Origin: an uncultured Acidobacteriia bacterium
GTDB taxonomy: Bacteria > Acidobacteriota > Terriglobia > Bryobacterales > Bryobacteraceae
Direction of reading: 5' to 3'
DNA: 46,061 nucleotides
Assembly: GCA_903881085.1 (NCBI GenBank)
Contig: CAIRSA010000176.1
Location: forward strand, 1-46,061
Shown here: positions 31,945-40,255 of the stretch, piece by piece
Position numbering within the stretch: the stretch's first letter is position 1
How the letters are laid out: every line of letters begins with the position of its first letter
Notes under the pieces: generated by a model
What the model was told of the DNA's origin: nothing
Database searches by the model: none
What the model saw: only the letters and a program-made list of their open reading frames with translations
Program-made: the position numbers and the translations under genes

Positions 31945-32445
31945 TCGCGAACGGATGGTCACAGACAAGTGGGAATTATTTCTACCCGTCTCGTCAACAA
32001 CTTACGCAAAACGCCCAAGTAACTCCCACCCAAACCCATGCCACACTAATACCGAAGCATGTAGGTCTGGCCAGACCGCTTCGCTGCATTACGGTGTCCA
32101 CCGCGGGCCCACCCGACTCTGATTCATCAGAAAGAGGGTCCTTACAGCTCTCCGCAGATGAATAATCAGAAGAGGGCAAAGAATGGTGGACGGGAGATCG
32201 ATCTCCGACAGTGAGTGAATCGAGCGCATAGGCGTAAGTCCGTCTAGCGCGATTCAACAACGACTAACAGTTCTTTGAAATCCGATAGGTGAGCGTCAAC
32301 CATCCTGAGCTACCCGGGAAGGCTCATAACCTTCCAACCCGGTCTCCAGCGATGCCTTCTGAAGCCTGTCGGATGAACTGCGAAAGCCTCCCCACCGGGC
32401 CCAGGGAAATAATAACCCCCTGGGCCGCAGCGAACCTATTTTAAA
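31945..32445. other. Intergenic region with one hairpin
   Basis: There is no supported gene. GGCCCAGGG (32398-32406) pairs perfectly with CCCTGGGCC (32418-32426) around an A/T-rich loop of 11 nt, just past the end of the YkgJ-like gene. It may slow or end its transcription, although no T-run follows. A stem-loop resembling a tRNA anticodon arm lies at 32317-32335 and is discussed as rejected. Confidence 0.5.
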
Positions 32446-33048
32446 TCAGGCCAACTTACTCACCATTACATTTACTATCTCCCGATCCGTCAATGACTCG
32501 TCCGCCACGACGTCAGCGAAAACCCGGTACACCCGCAGCGCCAATGCAGCTAACTCCATTGGAGAACTCGGAACCGCACCTCGCGGAAACAACTCCCGAT
32601 TCTCAATCAGAAAATCCGCCGTATCCCTCAGCGCCGTATGCCGCCGCCGGCTCTCTTCGGAATCGTAAGTGAATACCCACTCCCGCGCCCGCTCCACAAC
32701 CTCCGGCTGCGCAATTTCATCCGATGCCAGCCCCGTCGCCGCCAACACCCGGCAATCGTAATCGCGGCAGGCCTGCGGCCGATGTTCGTAAATGGAGCAC
32801 TCGTTATCCACAAGCATTGGACACTGCCCCTGCTTGTCATGGCCCATTAACCAATGCCCTGCCGCTGGCAACAACAGTGCCCTCGGAATGTGCCGCAGCG
32901 ACTCCGTCTCCTCGGCATGAACAGGAATAAACAGCGACGACCGGCAACACCCCCGGCACTCGCCGCAAGGTACGTCCACACCGCCCTCGCCTGTGTGCAA
33001 CACAGCCTCGGCCCGGTCAAGCCAAATGGAAAATGGTCCCGCGTCCAT
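32446..33048 (-). CDS. YkgJ-family cysteine cluster protein
   Basis: This is a 200-residue cytosolic protein with the YkgJ cysteine pattern: CGECRGCC at about 28-35, then CPMLVDNECSIYEHRPQACRDYDC at about 76-99. These cysteines are thought to bind a metal or iron-sulfur centre. The C-terminal half is helical and lacks motifs I know. Its ATG follows directly on the TAA of the DUF1501 gene, so it is the third gene of an operon with PSD1 and DUF1501. A role in maturing or modifying those exported proteins is conceivable but unproven. Confidence 0.85.
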   Translation of the reverse strand: MDAGPFSIWLDRAEAVLHTGEGGVDVPCGECRGCCRSSLFIPVHAEETESLRHIPRALLLPAAGHWLMGHDKQGQCPMLVDNECSIYEHRPQACRDYDCRVLAATGLASDEIAQPEVVERAREWVFTYDSEESRRRHTALRDTADFLIENRELFPRGAVPSSPMELAALALRVYRVFADVVADESLTDREIVNVMVSKLA

Positions 33049-34404
33049 TTACGCCAGCAGTGCCTTTACAATCTGCCCGTGGACATCCGTAAGCCGGTAA
33101 TCGCGCCCCGCATGACGATAAGTCAAACGTAAGTGGTCCAGCCCCAGCTGATTCAAGATCGTAGCTTGTAAGTCATGCACACTTACTGCATTCGTCGCCA
33201 CGTTATCGCCGATCTCGTCACTCTCGCCATAAGTGATGCCGCCCTTGAATCCGCCGCCCGCCACCCACGAACAGTAGGTCTTCGCATGGTGCCCGCGACC
33301 CTCCGCCGTCGGATCCGGAACCGTCGGCGTGCGCCCGAATTCCGTCGTCCAAACCACCACCGTATCGTCCAGCATGCCGCGCGATTTCAAGTCGCGCAGC
33401 AACCCGCCAATCGGCTGATCCACGTCCTTCGCCAGCTTGTTATAGTTGGCCATCTTCGCATGCGCATCCCAGTTGTAATCGATGCTCGTGCCGCCGCTGA
33501 TCAACTCCACGAACCGCACCCCACGCTCGGCCAACCGCCGTCCAACCAGGCACTGCCACCCGAAACCTTTCGTAGTGCTGCGATCGATGCCGTATAACTT
33601 CAACGTCGCGTCAGACTCCTTCGTAATATCGAACGCCTCCGGCGCTTCGCGCTGCATGCCAAACGCCGTCTCGAACGATTGGATCCGCGCAGAAAGATTC
33701 GTATCATCTTCGCGACCCGCCAAATGCTGGCGATTGAAATACTCCACCATGTTCAGCTCAGTGCGCTGAATATCCGCCGAATCAGATCGCCGGTTGATGT
33801 TCGAAATCGGCTCGGGCCCCGGCACAATCCGCGTCCCTTGATGCAGTACCGGCAGAAAATCCGATCCCCACACCTGCCCGCCCGCATACGGCAGCTCCGG
33901 CGCGATCACTACGAATGACGGCAGATTCCGATTCACCGTCCCCAGCCCATAACTCACCCACGACCCGATGCTCGGACGATTGAACGTCGCCGACCCCGTA
34001 TGAATCCCGATCGTCGCTCCAAAGTGATCCCCGTTGATGTTCACCATCGACCGGATCACGCCGATGTCATCCGCCATCGCACCCATATTCGGAAACAGAT
34101 CGCTCACCTCGGTGCCGCTCTGCCCGTAGCGTTTGAACTTCCAGTCCGAACCCTTGTAAAAGCCCCGCCCGCGCTTCTTGCCGTGGTTCTCCGTAAGGAA
34201 CGGCTTCGGATCGAACGTATCCACGTGCGACACGCCGCCCGTCATGAACAGGAAGATCACCCGCTTCGCCTTCGCCGGGAAATGCGGAGCCTTCGGCGCC
34301 AGCGGATCAGCCGGCGCAGTCGCCCCCTGCATCATCTCCGAAAGTACGCCCGGCAGCAGTAGTCCGCCCGCCGCCAGTGACCGAATGGATTGACGTCGAT
34401 TCAT
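33049..34404 (-). CDS. DUF1501 family exported protein
   Basis: This is a 451-residue protein of the DUF1501 group, an alkaline-phosphatase/sulfatase-like fold. The N-terminus (MNRRQSIRSLAAGGLLLPGV) resembles a Tat signal with an R-R pair. Motifs include AKRVIFLFMTGGVSHVDTFDPKP, IGIHTGSATFNRPSIGSW, GVRFVELISGGTSIDYNWDAH and TVVVWTTEFGRTPTVPD. The start at 34404 has AGGGGAC upstream. It lies 10 bp after the PSD1 gene, the standard pairing in Planctomycetes and Acidobacteria. The pair is thought to act in exported glycan or sulfated polymer metabolism, but the reaction is unknown. Confidence 0.92.
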   Translation of the reverse strand: MNRRQSIRSLAAGGLLLPGVLSEMMQGATAPADPLAPKAPHFPAKAKRVIFLFMTGGVSHVDTFDPKPFLTENHGKKRGRGFYKGSDWKFKRYGQSGTEVSDLFPNMGAMADDIGVIRSMVNINGDHFGATIGIHTGSATFNRPSIGSWVSYGLGTVNRNLPSFVVIAPELPYAGGQVWGSDFLPVLHQGTRIVPGPEPISNINRRSDSADIQRTELNMVEYFNRQHLAGREDDTNLSARIQSFETAFGMQREAPEAFDITKESDATLKLYGIDRSTTKGFGWQCLVGRRLAERGVRFVELISGGTSIDYNWDAHAKMANYNKLAKDVDQPIGGLLRDLKSRGMLDDTVVVWTTEFGRTPTVPDPTAEGRGHHAKTYCSWVAGGGFKGGITYGESDEIGDNVATNAVSVHDLQATILNQLGLDHLRLTYRHAGRDYRLTDVHGQIVKALLA

Positions 34405-34414
34405 AAGTCCCCTT

Positions 34415-37054
34415 CTAGTCCACATACAAGAATGCGCTACTGCTCAGCATCGACCGCAAGTAACTGCCCCAAACCTTCTGCTCGCATCCGCCATCGCAGC
34501 CCGACACCTGATACTGCTTCCGCAGCACCGTCAAAAACTCTTCCGCCTTCGCCACATCGGCCGCTGACGCCTGCTGATTCAGAATGCGTCCATAAGCCCA
34601 TTCCACGCGCGCCCGAGTGCCTTGCGTCGAAGCCATCATCCGCTCAGCGATGGTGTTGCTCTGCTCATGCAAAAACTTCGAATTCATCAGGAACAGCGCC
34701 TGCAGCGAAGTCGTTGTCTGCTTCCGCTCATTCGCCGGCATGTTGCCGTCAGGTCCATCGAACAGATCCAAATACGGGTTCTTCTGAATGCGTCCTTGCA
34801 TGGTATACACAGTGCGCAGATTCGTCGCATACATCTCTGTAAACGGCTCATGCTGCCGGTAGAAGTAGGTCCGCTCAACCGGCATCGGATGCCGTCCACC
34901 CACTGATAAATCAAGCGTCCCGCTGATCAACCGGATGCTGTCATTGATCGACTCGGCATCCATCCGCCTCCGGTTCTGCCGCCACAGAAAATCATTCTGC
35001 GGATCCTTCGCCGAATTCGATGCGATGTCTGAACTCGCCCGCTGATACGCATTCGACAGCATGATCATCCGATGCATCGCCTTCACTGACCAGCCCTTCG
35101 CCATGAACTCCGACGACAGAAAATCAAGCAGCGCGCCGTTCGTCGGCCCCGCGCCGCGCACGCCGAAATCGCTCGTCGATGCAACCAGGCCCTTGCCGAA
35201 ATGATGATGCCAGATGCGGTTCACCATCACCCGCGCCGTCATTGGATTCGTCTCGCTCGCCGTCCACTCCGCCAGTTCGCGCCGCCCGCTGCCCTTCTCT
35301 TCCGGCGGCAATTTCTGTCCACCCAGAATCTGTAGGAACCCGCGCTCCACCATCGCGCCCTTCATTGTTGGCGTGCCCATCTTCTGAATGTTCACGTCAT
35401 GCGGCTTGCCTTCCGACATTGCGTAGGCCGTTTCCAGCTTCGGAAACTTCTCCGCATACGGCCGCATCTGCTCGCGAAGTTCAGTCAACTCTTTCCAAAC
35501 CACTTCGCGCGATCGCCCCGGTGTATCGATGCGCCGGTCCTGAAACGACTGATACTCGGTAAACTTTTTGCGCTCCTGCTTCTTCCAAACATCGAACTCT
35601 TTTTCGAACGGCTCAAGAACTTCGTTGGCCTTATCCTTGCCCAAGCGGTACACAAAGTCGGTCCGATACGGTGAATGTTCTTCGCCATTGAACGGATACA
35701 CGCTGCTATCGAAGATGCCGTACAGCGAGTAATAATCAGCCGTCGGAATCGGATCGAACTTATGATCGTGGCATCGCGCGCATCCCACGCTTAAGCCCAA
35801 AAATGTTTTGCCGAAATTGTCGATCGTGTCCTCGATCGTCACGTGCCGCTCACCGCGCGGACTCACGCCGATGCGCCGCGAAATCGCCAGATAGCCCGTC
35901 GCGATAGTCTGCTCCCACCGCTGCTCGTCACTTCTGTAGGGCAGCAAATCGCCTGCGATCTGCTCGCGCACAAACTGGTTGTACGGCTTGTCCTTCGCAA
36001 AAGCATCGATCACATAGTTGCGATATTTGTAAGCCTCAGGCACGGGAAAGTCAGCGCCATCGCCAGCCGTGTCCGCATACCGCACCACATCCAGCCAGTG
36101 CCGTCCCCATCGTTCGGCATACTGCCGCGACGCGAGCAACCGCTCCACAACTTTCTCAAACGCATTCGGCGATTTGTCGGCCACGAACGTGCGAACATCT
36201 TCCACACTTGGTGGAAGGCCCGTCAAATCGAGCGTTGCGCGCCGGATCAACACTTCGCGCGATGCCGCCTTCCCCGCTGTCAGTCCCTTCTCGGCCAGCT
36301 TCTCCGCAACAAATGCATCGATCGTCATCGGCTTCGCCGGCCGCTTCACCGGCTGGAACGACCAGAAGGCCCGCTGCGCAGCCGAAATCTCATACTTCGG
36401 TGCAGGCGTCACAGCATCTGACCATACGGCTCCCTGTTCCACCCACTTCGAAAGATCCGCGACAGCCTCCTTGGAAAGCGCACCCGTAGGCGGCATCTTC
36501 AACGTGGCATGCTCATAGCTCACGGCCTGTATCAAGAGGCTCTTCGATGGTTGCCCAGGAACGATAACAGGCCCCGATCTGCCGCCTTTTTCCAAGCCGA
36601 GTTTGGAGTCCAATTGCAACCCGCCCTTGGGCTTCGTTGTATGGCAGGCAAAGCATTTCGCTTCCAATACTGGCTTTACGCGCGTCAGGAAAAACTCCGT
36701 TGGCGACTGCGGCCAAACCGCGCCCTGCTTCACCCACTCCTTCAAATTCGCGACTTCTGCCGGCTCCAACTCGCCCGTGGGAGGCATCTTCAACTTCGGA
36801 TGCGTGTGCCCAACCGCCTGTATCAACAGGCTCGCATCGGCATCGCCCACCATCACCGCCGGCCCCGATTTGCCGCCCTTCAACACCGCCTGCCGCGAAT
36901 CCAATCGCAGTCCGCCCGATGCCGAATCCGCATGGCACGCCAAACACCGCGACACCAAAACCGGACGCACCTTCGCCTCAAAAAAATCAGCGCGATCCTT
37001 CTCGTCAGCCAGCAAAGATAGCGCCGCCGCAAGTAATAACAGTGGGAGTCTCAC
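34415..37054 (-). CDS. PSD1/DUF1549-DUF1553 multihaem protein with two cytochrome c modules
   Basis: This is an 879-residue exported protein with signal peptide MRLPLLLLAAALSLLA. Two successive planctomycete-type cytochrome c modules have C37-L-A-C40-H41 and C134-F-A-C137-H138, each followed by GGLxLDS, GGxSGP and LKMPPTGxL. DUF1549 follows (RRATLDLTGLPPSVEDV, RWGRHWLDVVRYADT), with a third CARCH in GCARCHDHKFDPIPTADYY. DUF1553 ends the protein (NPMTARVMVNRIWHHHFGKG, FDGPDGNMPANERKQTT). The GTG at 37054 is preferred: a TATAAT box lies 6 nt before it, and the longer ATG start at 37081 would overlap the divergent gene. It is the first gene of the operon with DUF1501 and YkgJ. Confidence 0.92.
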   Translation of the reverse strand: MRLPLLLLAAALSLLADEKDRADFFEAKVRPVLVSRCLACHADSASGGLRLDSRQAVLKGGKSGPAVMVGDADASLLIQAVGHTHPKLKMPPTGELEPAEVANLKEWVKQGAVWPQSPTEFFLTRVKPVLEAKCFACHTTKPKGGLQLDSKLGLEKGGRSGPVIVPGQPSKSLLIQAVSYEHATLKMPPTGALSKEAVADLSKWVEQGAVWSDAVTPAPKYEISAAQRAFWSFQPVKRPAKPMTIDAFVAEKLAEKGLTAGKAASREVLIRRATLDLTGLPPSVEDVRTFVADKSPNAFEKVVERLLASRQYAERWGRHWLDVVRYADTAGDGADFPVPEAYKYRNYVIDAFAKDKPYNQFVREQIAGDLLPYRSDEQRWEQTIATGYLAISRRIGVSPRGERHVTIEDTIDNFGKTFLGLSVGCARCHDHKFDPIPTADYYSLYGIFDSSVYPFNGEEHSPYRTDFVYRLGKDKANEVLEPFEKEFDVWKKQERKKFTEYQSFQDRRIDTPGRSREVVWKELTELREQMRPYAEKFPKLETAYAMSEGKPHDVNIQKMGTPTMKGAMVERGFLQILGGQKLPPEEKGSGRRELAEWTASETNPMTARVMVNRIWHHHFGKGLVASTSDFGVRGAGPTNGALLDFLSSEFMAKGWSVKAMHRMIMLSNAYQRASSDIASNSAKDPQNDFLWRQNRRRMDAESINDSIRLISGTLDLSVGGRHPMPVERTYFYRQHEPFTEMYATNLRTVYTMQGRIQKNPYLDLFDGPDGNMPANERKQTTTSLQALFLMNSKFLHEQSNTIAERMMASTQGTRARVEWAYGRILNQQASAADVAKAEEFLTVLRKQYQVSGCDGGCEQKVWGSYLRSMLSSSAFLYVD

Positions 37055-37060
37055 GGGTAT

Positions 37061-37068
37061 ATTATATT
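37061..37068. promoter_or_regulatory. Overlapping divergent -10 boxes
   Basis: The 8-bp ATTATATT core serves both directions. TATAAT on the minus strand (37066-37061) is 6 nt from the GTG at 37054, and TATATT on the plus strand (37063-37068) is 7 nt from the ATG at 37076. The start codons are only 21 bp apart and there is no space for leaders. Confidence 0.55.
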
Positions 37069-37075
37069 CTGAATT

Positions 37076-38353
37076 ATGCACTGTCTGGTCTTGCTGGCAA
37101 TCGCCCTTCCTGTATTGGCCCAGGACCGCTTTGCCCCGGATGAGGCGCTACTGCGTGCTCGTATTCTGCTGCATGAGCCTCTCCAAAAGGTCATCGGCGC
37201 AACTTACATTCAAACTATCGAGCGTTCCTATTACAAGCGGACTCTGGCGCATGATGCGCGCGAGACCTGCGATTCGATTGTTGGCCAAAAGATCAAAGGA
37301 CAGGCGAAACTTCAGCTCTACGCCAAGGACAGGCTGCGTCTCCAAGGCGGTGTGTCAGCCTCAGGCGAAGAGACGTATCGATGGCCGGATTCGTCTCTGG
37401 CCCTCGCCGCCGAGGTTCGGGAGCAGACCGCCGGCCCGTTCCACACCGGTGCTCTTGGCCCGATCATCTCCGGTGTTTTCCAGAACCAGGCGGCCGAAGT
37501 GACCTTCAAATCCGAACGGAATATGGACGGTCGGCCGATGTATGAATACCGCTTCCGTGTCACTAAGACGGCCAGCAATTACCGTCTCAAGCAGGGCGAA
37601 GCTTTCGCCTACGATGGCGCCATTCTGCTTGACCCCGAGACAGCCGCACTCCGCCGGATCACCGTCCGCAGCACTGAACTTCCGGTATCAACAGGAGCGT
37701 GCGAAGCAACCGTCGATGTCGAATTCTCGCGCTCGCCCGATCTCCCGCAAGTGCTTCTTCCAATCTCCCACCGGCTGCATTTCATCCTTCGCAATGGCGA
37801 CGAATCTGAAAATATCTCTGTCTATCGTGCGCATCCGCCGGCGCAGCCAGTCTCCTTGGCTCTCTTTGCTGTGCGCTCTGGCTTGCGTTATTTTGCCGAA
37901 TTGCGAACCCCCATCGACACGGCGACAGCGGCTGCGGGCGATGTCGTGGAACTGGCCGCCGTCGCAGATCCGGAAAACGAACGGCCGCGGCCGTCGAATA
38001 AGAAGCGCCCGCTGCCTCTCAAGCTGCCGGTGGGAACGCCGCTCCAGGCGCGCATCGTTGGCATTGAGCGCCAATTCGGCAAGCCCAACTACTTCCTCAT
38101 CGCACTTGCAATCGAAACCGTATTCGTAAATGGAGAGAGCTACTACCTGCCCAGCATCATGGTCTCTTCCGCACCGCCGCAACTTTGGGAAGCCGTTCGC
38201 AAGGCCCAAGGGCAAACGGAGTGGAAGGTCCAATGGCAAATGGGCTGGCAGGTCCACAACCGGTTCAACGATTTTGGGAAATTGGTCTTTCAATCGTCGA
38301 AGCCTGACTACACAGTCCCGATTGGACATGTCGTCAGCTTCCTTACGAAATAG
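37076..38353 (+). CDS. Exported protein of unknown function, paralogue of the convergent gene
   Basis: This is a 425-residue protein with signal peptide MHCLVLLAIALPVLAQ. I recognise no named family. It shares an order of segments with the protein encoded at 38356-39660: an N-terminal helix and TYIQTIERSYYKR (against NYLCTQTIQRTQ), KDRLRL, an acidic Tyr/Trp motif (EETYRW against KEMYSW), FHTGALGPIISGVF, and a Y-x-F-x-V strand. The C-terminal third, GDVVELAAVADPENER with LPVGTPLQARIVGIER, looks like a beta-barrel adaptor domain and is also shared (GATIVLRVMRVLEI). The two stops are 2 bp apart. It is probably periplasmic or outer-membrane facing. The role is unknown. Confidence 0.7.
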   Translation: MHCLVLLAIALPVLAQDRFAPDEALLRARILLHEPLQKVIGATYIQTIERSYYKRTLAHDARETCDSIVGQKIKGQAKLQLYAKDRLRLQGGVSASGEETYRWPDSSLALAAEVREQTAGPFHTGALGPIISGVFQNQAAEVTFKSERNMDGRPMYEYRFRVTKTASNYRLKQGEAFAYDGAILLDPETAALRRITVRSTELPVSTGACEATVDVEFSRSPDLPQVLLPISHRLHFILRNGDESENISVYRAHPPAQPVSLALFAVRSGLRYFAELRTPIDTATAAAGDVVELAAVADPENERPRPSNKKRPLPLKLPVGTPLQARIVGIERQFGKPNYFLIALAIETVFVNGESYYLPSIMVSSAPPQLWEAVRKAQGQTEWKVQWQMGWQVHNRFNDFGKLVFQSSKPDYTVPIGHVVSFLTK

Positions 38354-38355
38354 GC

Positions 38356-39660
38356 CTATGGCGTCGAAGTGGTCCAGGTCATCTCAAACCCCTTGCCGAT
38401 GCCGGTTTTCGGTGTGATCTTGGTAGCAAACGTCAGTTCCGCGGCAATCACGTTGGAGTTTTTGGAAAAGTTTGCGTCCGGCATAATCAGCACCAGACCA
38501 GGCGCTTTGGGCGACTCCTTGCTGGTTATACTGTGACGACTAGGTCCAGCAATCAGGCGGACCTTTCTGCCTTTCGTAGTCATCTGCTCCAACACCAATG
38601 TCATTTTGGAGTAGGGCGTGGGGTTTCCAATCTCCAGCACCCGCATCACTCGCAGCACGATGGTTGCGCCGGTGGGAACCAATGTTTTGCCGCGCTGATT
38701 GACGATTGGCGCTTTGAGCTGCGCAGTGATGGGGTCGCCTCCGTATAACGACTCGAGCCGAACATCCTTGTCAACGACAATCGTGAAAGCGAGGCCACCC
38801 GGCACCGCGATCTCCGCTGGCTCGGCTGGAGCCTTCTTCGAAGCGCTAACGCCTGGTTCTTCAAAAGAGATCTTCGATTCGCCAAGGAATACATGACAAG
38901 CGGAATAGACGGTGCGATTCTCAGTCAGCACTCCGTCCGGGTGATAGATCCTCAGTGCCGATTCCTCGGGCAGCAAAAACTCTTGCCCGTTCAATTCTAC
39001 CTGGCTATACTTCAATGAAGTGTCCTGCTCGCAAGCCCCCGGATCACCCGGCTCCTTTTTGGTTTGAATATTCAGTTCCACCAGTTCGCCGCTTTTCGAG
39101 TCGACCAGAAACGTGCCGCCGTATGCGGTGTAGAAAAGTTCTCGGCTCGGCGAAAGGTACTGATAGGATTTCGATTCCTGAGGAACGCTGAATCCATATT
39201 CGGCCAGTGTGCGCCCATCGCGGATCACCTGTTGCGGCGGCGCGTAAGTTGCGATGTTACGAGTGAAGACCGCCCGCAGAAAGCCGTTGAAACTACCAGA
39301 GGAGATGGGTCCGAAGTGGACCAATTCGACTATGTTCGAATCGAAAAACTGGTTGGAGCCCATCCAGGAGTACATTTCCTTTTTTTCGCCCATTGCAACG
39401 TCCAGTCGTAGACGATCCTTCGAATTGAGTAGGCGGGCAGATTGCTTTAAACCAGCTAGCTGCGCACACGTGAGCCGGTTGCGCACGACTGGGTCCATTT
39501 GCGTGCGCTGAATGGTCTGCGTGCAAAGGTAGTTCGGAAGCCGCAAAATAGATTTCGACACTTGCTCGCGAACCTTATCGAGCAGCGGGTCGTTGGACTG
39601 CGCTTGCCCCAAAGCCGCTAACGACAACACCGTAACAAGGAACCTACGCCTGGGAAACAT
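38356..39660 (-). CDS. Exported protein of unknown function, convergent paralogue
   Basis: This is a 434-residue protein starting MFPRRRFLVTVLSLAALGQAQ (signal peptide). A helix, ILRLPNYLCTQTIQRTQMDP, opens the mature part, a motif common in acidobacterial secreted proteins of unknown role. Then follow SKDRLRLDVAMGEKKEMYSW, VHFGPISSGSF, EYGFSVPQESKSYQYL and TAYGGTFLVDSKSGELVEL. A C-terminal beta domain (LEIGNPTPYSKMTLVLEQM) mirrors the convergent gene. The start at 39660 has a TAAAAT box 8 nt upstream; longer starts are possible but would add a poor N-terminus before the signal peptide. Confidence 0.7.
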   Translation of the reverse strand: MFPRRRFLVTVLSLAALGQAQSNDPLLDKVREQVSKSILRLPNYLCTQTIQRTQMDPVVRNRLTCAQLAGLKQSARLLNSKDRLRLDVAMGEKKEMYSWMGSNQFFDSNIVELVHFGPISSGSFNGFLRAVFTRNIATYAPPQQVIRDGRTLAEYGFSVPQESKSYQYLSPSRELFYTAYGGTFLVDSKSGELVELNIQTKKEPGDPGACEQDTSLKYSQVELNGQEFLLPEESALRIYHPDGVLTENRTVYSACHVFLGESKISFEEPGVSASKKAPAEPAEIAVPGGLAFTIVVDKDVRLESLYGGDPITAQLKAPIVNQRGKTLVPTGATIVLRVMRVLEIGNPTPYSKMTLVLEQMTTKGRKVRLIAGPSRHSITSKESPKAPGLVLIMPDANFSKNSNVIAAELTFATKITPKTGIGKGFEMTWTTSTP

Positions 39661-39925
39661 CCAATGATATTTTACAGCCAATCTGGATCGAACGAATTCG
39701 TGCACTTGATGTCATTTCGCAGGCCGCTTGCCCTTTGATGCACGCACAGTCATACAGCCAGCCGTGGTGACGGCATCCATCTCGAGGCAGATCGGCACGT
39801 GGGCCCGGTTTAATTTTCGCCGGAGCCCACAGATCTCTTGTCGTGAGCCTACTCATTTTTGCCAGCACCTTCATTGCCGTCGGCCCAAGCGTGACACGGT
39901 CGTGATAGGCAAACAGAATATCCGC

Positions 39926-40233
39926 CCAACCCTTCCGTTCGAGGATTCGATGCGATGATCCGCTCTGCCGTTTGATCCGCCATCGGGGCTTTCATCGAAG
40001 GCTATTTGCCAGAGTCGCTATTAGGAGCAAATGAATGAGACGTTACTTGGGCCGGGTAGGGCTTCGGCGTGCTCCAAGCGGTCCGTAATCAAACGCAGCG
40101 CCAGCGCCTGAACAGCCGCGGTCGCCTGCTTCTTGGTTTTGCTATAGGCCGTTACGCCCGGCAACGCCGCGATGTCCGCAAGCCAGCGGCCATCTTCTTC
40201 GCGATAGCATTCGATTGCCCGCGAGTAACCTCT
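39926..40233 (-). pseudogene. Decayed HicB-like antitoxin with possible HicA trace
   Basis: On the minus strand, 40233 to the TAA at 40021 reads as 70 codons of a HicB-type antitoxin: CYREEDGRWLADIAALPGVT followed by AVQALALRLITDRLEHAE. No ATG, GTG or TTG precedes it in frame, so the start seems lost. Only a CTG at 40251 is available. Further downstream, 39949-39926 reads RILERKGW, which resembles the opening of a HicA toxin, but the frame then degenerates. It is best read as a dead HicBA pair in an otherwise gene-free gap (39661-40255). Confidence 0.6.
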
Positions 40234-40255
40234 GGCAGTTATCGGATTCAGTATT

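Noticed and set aside
32317..32335. Stem-loop GGAAGG-CTCATAA-CCTTCC resembling a tRNA-Met anticodon arm
   Set aside because: Loop and stem fit, but no matching D-arm, T-arm (no GTTCGA) or acceptor stem could be found on either side; rejected as a tRNA gene.
36603..37502. Open frame of 299 codons opposite PSD1 running into the next gene
   Set aside because: It crosses the divergent promoter and overlaps two supported genes; composition is Ser/Arg-rich.
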